Assembly (NCBI GenBank): GCA_964530165.1
Contig: CAZGYE010000216.1
Span: 1-10,261 of the forward strand
From: CAZGYE01 sp964530165
Lineage (GTDB): Bacteria; Planctomycetota; Planctomycetia; Planctomycetales; Planctomycetaceae
Direction of reading: 5' to 3'
DNA length: 10,261 bases
Positions 1 to 6,325 of this stretch are shown here, piece by piece. Below the pieces are notes generated by a model that was not told where the DNA came from, did not search any database, and saw nothing but the letters and a program-made list of their open reading frames with translations. Position 1 is the stretch's first letter, and each line of letters begins with the position of its first letter. The position numbers and the translations under genes are program-made.

Positions 1-65
1 ACTCTGGCAAAACTATTGGAACCGAGCCATGGCCCCGTGACACCTACTTTTCAGATGCACACACC

Positions 66-89
66 AGTCAGCCTTCAGCATTCAGCTCG
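66..89. repeat. Degenerate 7-nt tandem repeat
   Basis: Read on the minus strand this is three consecutive units, GCTGAAT, GCTGAAG, GCTGACT. It lies in the non-coding 149 bases at the window's left edge, where I see no gene. The short-unit, high-divergence style matches the repeats at 6148-6225 and 6282-6325. No function is assigned. Confidence 0.4.
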
Positions 90-149
90 AACACGGCAAA
101 TCGCCACCCTTATGACAGCTGACGGTGGCCCTTTGAACCTCCGTCACAC

Positions 150-338
150 GTGCCGGGCGCGTTACAAAACAAGTTGCGGTTCGTGACCAACCGGACGCTC
201 GAGGCCATGTTCGACCTGCCACCCGACATCACGCCGGTTCCGGTCACAATCAATCGGCTCGACAACCAAACGCTGGTCCGCTACTACGAAGCGGAATGGA
301 ACCGCTGTAACGAGCTCAAGCCACTTGGGCGACCTTAA
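150..338 (+). pseudogene. 62-codon coding remnant or small ORF, unknown family
   Basis: A GTG-initiated reading frame of 62 codons, closed upstream by a stop at 120-122 in the same frame. About 77% of codons end in G or C, and the product reads like part of a folded protein (for example TPVPVTINRLDNQTLVRYY). Both points suggest the frame is or was translated. No Shine-Dalgarno sequence precedes the GTG, and a 62-residue product with no clear N-terminal features looks like the C-terminal end of a larger protein whose 5' part was lost. It converges on the NlpC/P60-like gene and overlaps its 3' end by 23 bases. I do not recognise the family. It could equally be a genuine short protein. Confidence 0.35.
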
Positions 339-1038
339 CATGCCCGGTCGGGCTGGTCGCGGAAGCCGGCCGTTCAACGCGAAACAGTCTCTGGCCAACA
401 CGGGTGAACGTGTACGTGGAGTGTGTCAGCCCACCCGTGCTTGACGCGGCCTCAACCACGGTGGCCCGGCCGTGATTGTCAGGCTGTGAAGCCACGACAG
501 CAATGTGCGCGCGCGGGTGCTGCAACACGGTTCCCTGACTGTTGGCCCACACGAGCACGTCCCGTGGCCGGATCGCCGAGACGTCATCCCGCAGGGTTCC
601 CTGCGCGTACTGCGCGATGTTTCGGTCGTTGGCGAGACGGCCGATAGCACGGAAGTAGTTGTTCACGAACCCACTACAGTCCAATCCAATCCTGCCAACA
701 TTGTCGCAGTAGTGTTGCAGACGTTCCGGACGTGTCCGCTCGTAGCGCACGGCATACCGCAGGGCCGTGGCACAGTCATCCGGCGAACCCTTGCCGTAAA
801 ATGCGAAAGCGATCATCGTCCGGTGGCTGCGGTCCACGTCGATCATCCGCAAACCGCCGGCCCGACGCAGCTCCTGGTCCAACCGCCTCACCAATTGGTC
901 CTTTTCGAGCAGATGGGCGTTGGCGCTCGTCTGCCGGTAAATGTGAACATTCACCATCTGGCTTTGGGCGGATCCTCGCTCAGTCATGTAACTTACGCGC
1001 ACCCGGTGATATCTCTGTTCAAATTCCAGCGGCGTCAT
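316..1038 (-). CDS. NlpC/P60-like cysteine hydrolase
   Basis: A 240-residue protein whose C-terminal half resembles NlpC/P60 (papain-like) amidases, which cleave peptide bonds in peptidoglycan or related amides. The nucleophile motif GLDCSGFV places the cysteine at residue 121. A strand-like segment RPRDVLVW (about 157-164) matches the usual pGDLvfW segment, and the expected histidine lies in AHIAVV (residue 178). The first ~100 residues form an unrecognised basic region. No signal peptide or membrane segment is visible, which is unusual for a cell-wall hydrolase and suggests a cytoplasmic substrate or a non-classical role. The start is supported by a strong Shine-Dalgarno, GGAGGTG at 1044-1050, five bases from the ATG. 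The gene stands alone, with no same-strand partner close upstream. Fold family is fairly sure, substrate unknown. Confidence 0.7.
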   Translation of the reverse strand: MTPLEFEQRYHRVRVSYMTERGSAQSQMVNVHIYRQTSANAHLLEKDQLVRRLDQELRRAGGLRMIDVDRSHRTMIAFAFYGKGSPDDCATALRYAVRYERTRPERLQHYCDNVGRIGLDCSGFVNNYFRAIGRLANDRNIAQYAQGTLRDDVSAIRPRDVLVWANSQGTVLQHPRAHIAVVASQPDNHGRATVVEAASSTGGLTHSTYTFTRVGQRLFRVERPASATSPTGHVKVAQVA

Positions 1039-1043
1039 AATTG

Positions 1044-1050
1044 CACCTCC
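1044..1050 (-). promoter_or_regulatory. Strong Shine-Dalgarno of the NlpC/P60-like gene
   Basis: GGAGGTG on the minus strand, five bases from the ATG at 1036-1038. It fixes the start and predicts efficient translation. Confidence 0.7.
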
Positions 1051-1347
1051 AACCTGTCGACCACGAACATCCTGAAGGACCCAAGTTCCCGTTGCGTTCA
1101 GTCATCACGCGGTCTCATTGCTGATCGCGCCTGGAACTCAAATGACACGATACTAAAAAACCGGCGTTTCTGCCATTTCTATTGTCGACCGGACTCACCC
1201 AAGTGTTGCTAGGTTGAGCACACTTTCGGCCCTTTTTCTCGGCTCTTCGTCAGAATCTGTGGGTGAATCGAAAGTGAAATAAGGAGTTGTCGTTTGGATT
1301 TTCTGAGGGATGGCAGGGCAAAAGAATGATCGGTTTTGTGACAAAGA

Positions 1348-1375
1348 GGTCCTGGGGCGTTGCGGCCCCAGGACC
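1348..1375. repeat. Perfect 11-bp stem-loop inside the IS remnant
   Basis: GGTCCTGGGGC (1348-1358), a six-base loop, then its exact complement at 1365-1375. There is no T-run on either side, so it is not a standard intrinsic terminator. A smaller GC hairpin follows at 1390-1404. The CTGGGGC/GCCCCAG core also occurs in the 84-bp repeats at 5988 and 9653. Confidence 0.6.
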
Positions 1376-1390
1376 GGCGGGGTCATTCTC

Positions 1391-1681
1391 CCGCCCTGGG
1401 CGGGGAAGTACCTTGACCAGTGGTGTCCCCGAACAATGCGGAGCAAAATCGAACCCATGAAGAAGGTCGCTCGGACGTTACGCAAGCACCGTCCGTTGAT
1501 CCTCAACTGGTTCCGCGCCAAGGGAAGCATTTCGGCTGGAATTGTCGAAGGATTGAACAACAAAGTCAAACTGACTACCAGAAAATCGTACGGCTTTCGG
1601 ACCGACGAAGCCGTTGAAACCGCGTGATATCACAATCTCGGAGCCCTCCCCGAGCCAGAATTCACCCACAGATTCTGGTGA
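1391..1681 (+). pseudogene. C-terminal fragment of ISL3-family transposase
   Basis: The frame reads WAGKYLDQWC, then IEPMKKVARTLRKHRP, GIVEGLNNKVKL, RKSYGFRTDEA and, after an in-frame TGA at 1625-1627, YHNLGALPEPEFTHRFW before the natural stop at 1679-1681. The GIVEGLNNK, YGFR and THRF blocks are the typical C-terminal signature of ISL3 transposases (DDE_Tnp_ISL3), including the catalytic-glutamate region (VEGLNNK). The N-terminal zinc-finger and HTH parts and the first catalytic aspartates are missing. The TGA stands where the family normally has a hydrophobic residue before YHNLG, so it is a nonsense mutation after inactivation. The last codons run into the right inverted repeat. Confidence 0.8.
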
Positions 1682-1686
1682 GGAGG

Positions 1687-2181
1687 CTAAACTCTCGACC
1701 CGGCGCCAATCGCGGCGGCGACGGCTAGCTCGTCGCAGCGTTCGTTTTCTGGGTGGCCGGCATGTCCGCGGACGTGCGTGAAGCGTACTTCGTGCCGGGA
1801 GAGCAGTGCATCCAGCTTGCGCCAGTAGGCTTCGTTCTTGACGGGTTTGAGCTTCTTGCCTTCGCGTCGCCGCCAGTTGTTGGCCTTCCAGGTGGGCAGC
1901 CACTCCTGCGATCCCTTGGCGACGTAGACGCTGTCGGTCACGACCTCGACCTCGGACCGCTTTGTGAGCGACTCGAGGCCGGAGATCACCGCCTGCAATT
2001 CCATTTGGTTGTTGGTCGTTTGCGCGGCTCCGCCGGCGTCTTCCTTTTCGGCGCCGCTGGCCGGGTGCTTCAGAATAAATGCCCAGCCCCCCGGACCGGG
2101 ATTTCCACGGCACGCCCCATCGGTAAACAGCCGGACAAAAGGAAGCCCCCAGTGCTGGCGTGCGGGATGAGTTGCGAGCAT
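1687..2181 (-). CDS. rnhA: Ribonuclease HI
   Basis: RNase HI degrades the RNA strand of RNA-DNA hybrids (R-loops, Okazaki primers) in the cytoplasm. With the start chosen here the protein has 164 residues. The signature FTDGACRGNPGPGG carries the first catalytic aspartate (residue 21), NNQMELQAV the glutamate (61), VVTDSVYV the second aspartate (83) and NERCDELA the last aspartate (150). RGHAGH supplies the flexible-loop histidine (140), and the basic tryptophan-rich hybrid-binding segment (WLPTWKANNWRRR) is present. The ATG at 2179-2181 is preferred because AGGTG lies just upstream. A GTG at 2205 and an ATG at 2196 are in frame but lack a ribosome site. It starts 25 bases after infA and is probably cotranscribed. 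The C-terminus ends 14 residues after the last catalytic aspartate, shorter than the ~21 in E. coli, exactly where the IS remnant begins. Confidence 0.93.
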   Translation of the reverse strand: MLATHPARQHWGLPFVRLFTDGACRGNPGPGGWAFILKHPASGAEKEDAGGAAQTTNNQMELQAVISGLESLTKRSEVEVVTDSVYVAKGSQEWLPTWKANNWRRREGKKLKPVKNEAYWRKLDALLSRHEVRFTHVRGHAGHPENERCDELAVAAAIGAGSRV

Positions 2182-2206
2182 GACACCTGAAAGCATGCGG
2201 GGCACA

Positions 2207-2428
<222 letters not shown>

Positions 2429-2512
2429 CGAAAGCCCTCTCGTTCTTCGATCAAATTTCCCCAACTTCCAAAGCCAACGGCGCTGCAGAGGCAAGCGCCT
2501 GCACACACGCCG

Positions 2513-2541
2513 ATTATATCAACGGTCTCTTGTTTGCACAA
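2513..2541 (-). promoter_or_regulatory. Candidate sigma70-type promoter for infA-rnhA
   Basis: On the minus strand TTGTGC (2541-2536), a 17-base spacer, then a perfect TATAAT (2518-2513). Transcription would start near 2506, leaving a leader of about 80 bases before the infA ATG. The -35 matches only its first three bases plus spacing. Confidence 0.5.
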
Positions 2542-2655
2542 AGGCCAGATGCGGATCCACACGGGGAGGTTTTCGGAAAATCGAGAGACCCCGACGCGAT
2601 CGTCGGACGAATCAATTCGCTTGCGGGGACATGCAAACAATGATCCGCCTGCGTC

Positions 2656-4041
2656 TCATGGCCGCGCAAGCTCGGCCATGGCGCCCGGCGCCACGTGCTG
2701 GGGAAAGTGAGGTAGGTGGTGAGTCAAACGAGGACGGAAAACTACCAGCAACAGCAGCGGCAAATACCACAACAAATAGACGCCGCCCTGCTGCGGATAC
2801 CAGAATTGTGTCGCCACGACGATGGCGGCTGAATGGGACATCAGGTGTTCCAGCGTCTTGCGTCTCGGCCAGAACGTCAGCATCACGAGCATGACCAAGA
2901 ATGACGCGAAGACGGGGATGCGGTACGCTTCGTCAACCATTTTCCAGAAACCGGCGGCATTGTTCTCGCGAAACAGCAAGACGCGCCAATCAATTGAGCC
3001 AATGATCTGGCGCGTAAACGAATGCGCATCGGCCGACGTGAGCACCAAACTCCCCAGCAAAACCGCTCCGACAATCGACAGCGCCAAACCGAACCGCAGT
3101 GCGCCGCGGCGAAGGTAGAACGCGGCCCAGAGCGGCAAAAGAAAAATCGGGAAAAAGAGCGTGCCGCACGCCAGCCCCATCAAGCTGCCGGCCACCATCG
3201 GACGCCGATACGCAACGAAGGCCCACAGGATCAGCGCGGCCGGCAAGACGTGGTTCACTTTGCCGACATCGTGTGCGGTACAAGGAAGCAGCAGGTAGAG
3301 CGTGGCCATCGCCAAGCCGAGCTGCAACTCGCCGAAATGGAAACGGCCGAGCACGATCAAACCGATGATGACCGCCAGGTGCGAGAAGATGGCCAGTATT
3401 CGGGGGGCGACTTCCTCGATGATGCTCGGCCCGTCTGCGGCCGTTCCGTTGGCTGCCGCCATCACCTTGGGAATGGCAACGGCCGGAGCTGCAAGGACAC
3501 GGGTGGCCGGACCAGACTGAGTCACCTCAGGCAAATTGGGCGCCCAGTCGGACGAGACGTCTTGCAGTGTGAGTAGCTGCTCCGCTCCGCGCGCTGTCTC
3601 GACGGCCAGATCGGGGGGAGGTTCGGTGATCACCTTCGTCATCAGGAAGACAAGAGCTGCCAGGCCGAGGAACGCCAGACCAGGATTGTTCAGGTTCTGT
3701 TCCAGACGCGGGCGCCGCTGCAACAAGCCGTCGCAGAACAGCCGCAGCAGCAAGAGGCCGGTCACCACAAACAGCCAAATATACCCGACCGCCGGCTGCC
3801 TCTCGACTGCGGCCGCCGGTTGGTTCTCGACTGCGGCCGCCGGCTGCTTCTCTCCGACGGGCGTCTGGTTCTCGATGTCGACGAACAGCAAGCCCGGAGA
3901 AAGCGAAAGCAGCAAGACCAGATCCAGGTTTCGCAACGACCAGACCCGGCCGAACCGAAAGAACACCGTGATGATCAGCAAAAGAGAAAGATAAAACCAC
4001 GTTGCCAGATCGACGCGGTAACCGCTGAGTATCTCTTCCAT
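2656..4041 (-). CDS. Multi-pass membrane protein (glycosyltransferase-87-like?)
   Basis: A protein of about 461 residues with roughly 11-12 hydrophobic segments: two near the N-terminus (about 14-30 and 39-55), two after a proline-alanine loop (about 86-107 and 120-140), then a polar stretch rich in Ala, Pro and Thr (about 145-205) followed by the remaining helices to the C-terminus. The first transmembrane pair is joined to the second by a loop with an 8-residue repeat, xxQPAAAV (about 64-83). The later part, with LLLPCTAHDVGKVNHVLPAALILW and basic residues at loop ends, is reminiscent of polytopic GT87/ArnT-like glycosyltransferases, but I see no diagnostic catalytic motif. The ATG at 4039-4041 gives MEEILSGYRVD directly before the first helix; a GTG at 4072-4074 would add 11 residues. 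It lies 88 bases after the LRR gene on the same strand. Substrate unknown. Confidence 0.75.
   Translation of the reverse strand: MEEILSGYRVDLATWFYLSLLLIITVFFRFGRVWSLRNLDLVLLLSLSPGLLFVDIENQTPVGEKQPAAAVENQPAAAVERQPAVGYIWLFVVTGLLLLRLFCDGLLQRRPRLEQNLNNPGLAFLGLAALVFLMTKVITEPPPDLAVETARGAEQLLTLQDVSSDWAPNLPEVTQSGPATRVLAAPAVAIPKVMAAANGTAADGPSIIEEVAPRILAIFSHLAVIIGLIVLGRFHFGELQLGLAMATLYLLLPCTAHDVGKVNHVLPAALILWAFVAYRRPMVAGSLMGLACGTLFFPIFLLPLWAAFYLRRGALRFGLALSIVGAVLLGSLVLTSADAHSFTRQIIGSIDWRVLLFRENNAAGFWKMVDEAYRIPVFASFLVMLVMLTFWPRRKTLEHLMSHSAAIVVATQFWYPQQGGVYLLWYLPLLLLVVFRPRLTHHLPHFPQHVAPGAMAELARP
3790..3852 (-). repeat. 24-nt in-frame minisatellite in the membrane protein gene
   Basis: About 2.6 tandem copies of a 24-base unit encoding EKQPAAAV, ENQPAAAV, ERQPAV. 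The DNA copies are nearly identical around GCGGCCGCAGTCGAG. Copy number can change by slippage without breaking the frame, which fits a flexible loop between membrane segments. Confidence 0.75.
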
Positions 4042-4129
4042 ACCGGAATCCGTTCGGAACCCGGGCGTTCTCACACCGTGGCGTTCGGTGCGGTCTGCAA
4101 TGACCCGGGCGAAATCTCCAAAGAGCGAG

Positions 4130-4696
4130 TTATCGGTGGAACAGACAGTTCGGCAACGCCCGCTTGAGCATGTGCGCGCCGTCGTCGGTGACCTTTGTGC
4201 CGCCCATCCAGAGCAATTCCAGCTTGGTGAGCACCTTCAGATGCTCCACTCCGTCGTCAGTGATGTTGGTGCTGAAGAGGACCAGGGAGGCAAGCTCAGT
4301 CATCCCTTTCAGGTGGACCAGTCCGGCGTCGGTGATGTGCGTCCGAAAAAGGTTCAGTTCCTTGAGATTCGTCAGGTTCTTCAGATGTTCCAGACCGGCG
4401 TCGGAGATCCCGGTCCGAAAAAGAGAAAGCACTTTGAGATGGACTAATCTCGTGAGATGTTTCAGCCCGGCATCGGTGATCTTGGTGTTTTCCAGTTGCA
4501 GCCGTTCGAGCGTGGTCAGCCCCTCCAAGGATTGCAGATCGTCATCGGTAATCTTTGTGGCAGACAAATCGACTGCTACCACGTTGCCGTCGTTGCCGGC
4601 TCCCGGACGAAACTGGATTCTTGCCCCGCAGGTTTTCAGTGCAGCGATTGCTTCAGCTTGTGCATCCAACGATGTTTCAACGGTTGGAATTGCCAT
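4130..4696 (-). CDS. Leucine-rich-repeat protein
   Basis: A 188-residue protein with six consecutive 24-residue leucine-rich repeats from about residue 45 to the end. Successive repeats carry the TxITDxxLxxL core: TKITDDDLQSL, TKITDAGLKHL, TGISDAGLEHL, THITDAGLVHL, TNITDDGVEHL, TKVTDDGAHML. This is the short bacterial ITDAGL type that is very abundant in planctomycetes. It forms a curved solenoid used for protein-protein contacts; no enzymatic domain is present. There is no signal peptide or lipobox, so the protein is predicted cytoplasmic, unlike many exported LRR proteins of this phylum. The ATG at 4694-4696 is preferred over a TTG at 4714 because GGAG (4703-4706) sits six bases upstream. 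It is the first gene of the minus-strand block, followed 88 bases later by the membrane protein. Partner unknown. Confidence 0.88.
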   Translation of the reverse strand: MAIPTVETSLDAQAEAIAALKTCGARIQFRPGAGNDGNVVAVDLSATKITDDDLQSLEGLTTLERLQLENTKITDAGLKHLTRLVHLKVLSLFRTGISDAGLEHLKNLTNLKELNLFRTHITDAGLVHLKGMTELASLVLFSTNITDDGVEHLKVLTKLELLWMGGTKVTDDGAHMLKRALPNCLFHR

Positions 4697-4746
4697 GTAA
4701 GACTCCAGATTCAATCATTGGGCCTTCATCGGTGGGTCAAACAGCC

Positions 4747-4765
4747 TTCTCCTACAATAGGAGAA
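4747..4765. promoter_or_regulatory. Perfect 8-bp palindrome in a divergent promoter region
   Basis: TTCTCCTA, loop CAA, TAGGAGAA. It lies in the 168-base gap between the divergently transcribed LRR gene and the sugar epimerase gene. On the minus strand a TTGACT (4776-4771) precedes it at promoter-like spacing, so the palindrome would overlap the -10 region of the LRR gene. Candidate operator; no regulator identified. Confidence 0.35.
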
Positions 4766-4864
4766 CTCAGAAGTCAAGAAATTTCAAGTCAAGCACACAA
4801 TTTAAATACACGCTCGCTTCAGTTCCGCGAAATGCGTATAGTGAGATTTTCGGGGAGAACAAGA

Positions 4865-5839
4865 ATGAGAGTGTTGGTCACAGGCGGAGCCGGTTTCATC
4901 GGCAGTCATGTCGTTGGCGAGCTGATTGCACGTGGACACGAACCGTTCGTGGTGGACAACTTGGAGTCCGGCAGCCGCGAGAATCTGCCCGCAGACGTGC
5001 CGTTGCACGTGGTGGACATCCGCGATAAGGCTGGATTGACACAGGTTTTTGAGGCCGTTCGGCCGGAATGGGTCTGCCACCAGGCAGCGCAGATGTCGGT
5101 GAGCCGTTCGGTGCGCGAGCCGCTCTTCGACGCTGAAGTCAACGTACTCGGGTTACTGCGGGTGTTTGATCTTTCGGTGCAGTTTGGTGCTCGCCGGGTG
5201 GTGTTCGCCTCTTCCGGCGGCGTGCTGTACGGCGACGTGTTCGAGCCGGCCGATGAGAACCATCCGTCGGCTCCCATTTCACCGTACGGCATCAGCAAGT
5301 GGGTGGGCGAGCAGTACCTGAAATTCTACACCCGCGCGCATGACCTGAAGGGCGTGGCCTTGCGTTATTCGAACGTGTACGGACCCCGGCAGAATCCGCA
5401 TGGAGAAGCGGGCGTAGTTGCCATCTTCAGCCAGACGATGCTCGGCTGTGGGCAGGCGACCATTTTCGGTGACGGCACACTCGTCCGCGATTACGTTTAC
5501 GCCGGCGACGTGGCCCGTGCCAATGTGCTGTCGCTCGAAGCCGACCTGCCGGAAAGTTTCACCGCCCTGAATATCGGAACCGGCGTCGCCACCGACGTGA
5601 ATACGCTGGCCACACAAGTCCAAGCCCTCTCGGAGGAATTCCGGACGCGAGCCGGTTTGTCGGACCCGGTACCGGCCGCCGTGCACGGACCGCCGCGCGC
5701 GGGAGATTTGCTGTCGAGCCTCATCTCGTCACAAAAGGCGCGTGACATGCTAGGCTGGGAACCGACCGTCTCGGTGACCGAGGGGCTGCGTCAGACCGTC
5801 CAGTGGTTCGCCGGGCGGCTCGTCGGTTCCGAATCGTGA
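4865..5839 (+). CDS. NAD-dependent epimerase, UDP-glucose 4-epimerase-like
   Basis: An extended short-chain dehydrogenase/reductase of 324 residues. The NAD-binding motif GGAGFIG is at 7-13, the acidic residue for the adenosine ribose is D31 (VVDNLESG), and the catalytic pair is Y141 and K145 (SPYGISK) with SSGG at 116-119 upstream. SSGGVLYG is the variant seen in many bacterial GalE-like proteins and replaces the common SSSxVYG. The family interconverts UDP-glucose and UDP-galactose, or the N-acetylated forms, for cell-surface glycans; exact substrate cannot be read from the sequence. The ATG at 4865 is chosen because GGGGAG (4852-4857) lies seven bases upstream and the protein then starts MRVLVTGGAGFIG. 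The frame is open further upstream but without similarity. The next enzyme starts 500 bases downstream, so it is probably a separate transcript. Confidence 0.85.
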   Translation: MRVLVTGGAGFIGSHVVGELIARGHEPFVVDNLESGSRENLPADVPLHVVDIRDKAGLTQVFEAVRPEWVCHQAAQMSVSRSVREPLFDAEVNVLGLLRVFDLSVQFGARRVVFASSGGVLYGDVFEPADENHPSAPISPYGISKWVGEQYLKFYTRAHDLKGVALRYSNVYGPRQNPHGEAGVVAIFSQTMLGCGQATIFGDGTLVRDYVYAGDVARANVLSLEADLPESFTALNIGTGVATDVNTLATQVQALSEEFRTRAGLSDPVPAAVHGPPRAGDLLSSLISSQKARDMLGWEPTVSVTEGLRQTVQWFAGRLVGSES

Positions 5840-5987
5840 ATTGGTTCCGCGGTTGAGTGCCGATTCGATTTGCGGTTTACTGAAGCTCTAAGAACAACCA
5901 CAAAATACAGGGACTACACGAAAAGACAAGGTTGGAATTGATACCGTTTCACGAAGTAGATGCGGATGCATGGAAACGATTTCTGGT

Positions 5988-6071
5988 GTGTGGCTGGGGC
6001 AGAGTCTTCGATGCCCCAGGGAGTCGATCACCGTAAGATCTAGAGCTTCGCGGATTCAGCCCCAGCCACAC
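5988..6071 (+). repeat. 84-bp palindromic dispersed repeat, copy 1
   Basis: Bounded by perfect 13-bp inverted ends, GTGTGGCTGGGGC (5988-6000) and its complement at 6059-6071. A nested pairing CTGGGGC/GCCCCAG (5994-6000 with 6013-6019) gives an alternative 7-bp hairpin with a 12-base loop. It is the same length and orientation as copy 2 (9653-9736), with 78 of 84 bases identical. Several differences fall in the left arm of the second hairpin (TCTAGAGC here, TCTGGGGC in copy 2), so copy 1 has lost that stem. It lies 148 bases past the stop of the epimerase gene. Confidence 0.85.
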
Positions 6072-6147
6072 CCGCCGTCGTCATATTGTGGCTGGCTCAG
6101 CCCACCCTACTTTGACTTTTCGTAACTGTTTAGCCGAATGCAGTGAT

Positions 6148-6225
6148 GAGGAAATTAGGAATTCAGGAAGACAGGAGAAAGACGATTCTCGACATTCCTG
6201 CTTTCCTGGTTTCCTAATAATCCTC
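6148..6225. repeat. Imperfect inverted repeat built of 8-nt AGGAANNN units
   Basis: The left arm (6148-6181) reads AGGAAATT, AGGAATTC, AGGAAGAC, AGGAGAAA. The right arm (6194-6225), read on the other strand, gives AGGATTATT, AGGAAACC, AGGAAAGC, AGGAAT. Both arms have the same 8-base rhythm in opposite orientation, and transcripts could fold into a long imperfect hairpin. Confidence 0.6.
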
Positions 6226-6281
6226 CGCTTACCACGCAATGCACTGTTGTGAGGAAGTTGCTCCAGATGGCTAAAGTGTTA

Positions 6282-6325
6282 CGACTTTTCAACTTTTCGA
6301 CCTTTTGACTTTTCAACTCTTCAAC
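6282..6325. repeat. Degenerate 8-nt tandem repeat upstream of the UXS gene
   Basis: On the plus strand: CGAC, TTTTCAAC, TTTTCGAC, CTTTTGAC, TTTTCAAC, TCTTCAAC. That is five and a half units of a pyrimidine-rich octamer ending 13 bases before the ATG at 6339. It occupies the place where the ribosome site of the next gene would be expected. Confidence 0.7.

Larger units (their letters stand above)
1241..1687 (+). mobile_element. ISL3-family insertion sequence remnant (internally deleted)
   Basis: A 447-bp relic bounded by terminal inverted repeats of about 28 bp. The inner 18 bases (1251-1268, CAGAATCTGTGGGTGAAT) are a perfect inverted match to 1660-1677. The outer 10 match at 6 positions, and the left end begins GGCTCTTCG, in keeping with ISL3-type ends. 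Inside are a ~120-bp leader with no recognisable protein and the 3' end of a transposase gene. Complete ISL3 elements are usually 1.3 kb or more, so most of the transposase has been deleted, leaving a MITE-like structure that could only move with help in trans. Flanking octamers (1233-1240 and 1688-1695) are not an obvious target duplication. The right end coincides with the last base of the rnhA stop codon. Confidence 0.75.

Noticed and set aside
505..1212. Long plus-strand open frame opposite the NlpC/P60-like gene
   Set aside because: It is antisense to a gene with a clear catalytic motif and strong ribosome site; its own product has no family resemblance and ends in low-quality sequence.
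1233..1695. Target-site duplication flanking the IS remnant
   Set aside because: The flanking octamers (TTTTTCTC and TAAACTCT) do not match well enough; the duplication has decayed or the ends rearranged.
4457..4864. Upstream extension of the UDP-glucose-4-epimerase-like frame
   Set aside because: It is antisense to the LRR gene and lacks similarity; the NAD-binding motif begins a few residues after the ATG at 4865, which has its own Shine-Dalgarno.
5988..6325. CRISPR array
   Set aside because: Repeats here are adjacent or differ in sequence; there are no regularly spaced identical repeats with unique spacers and no cas genes.
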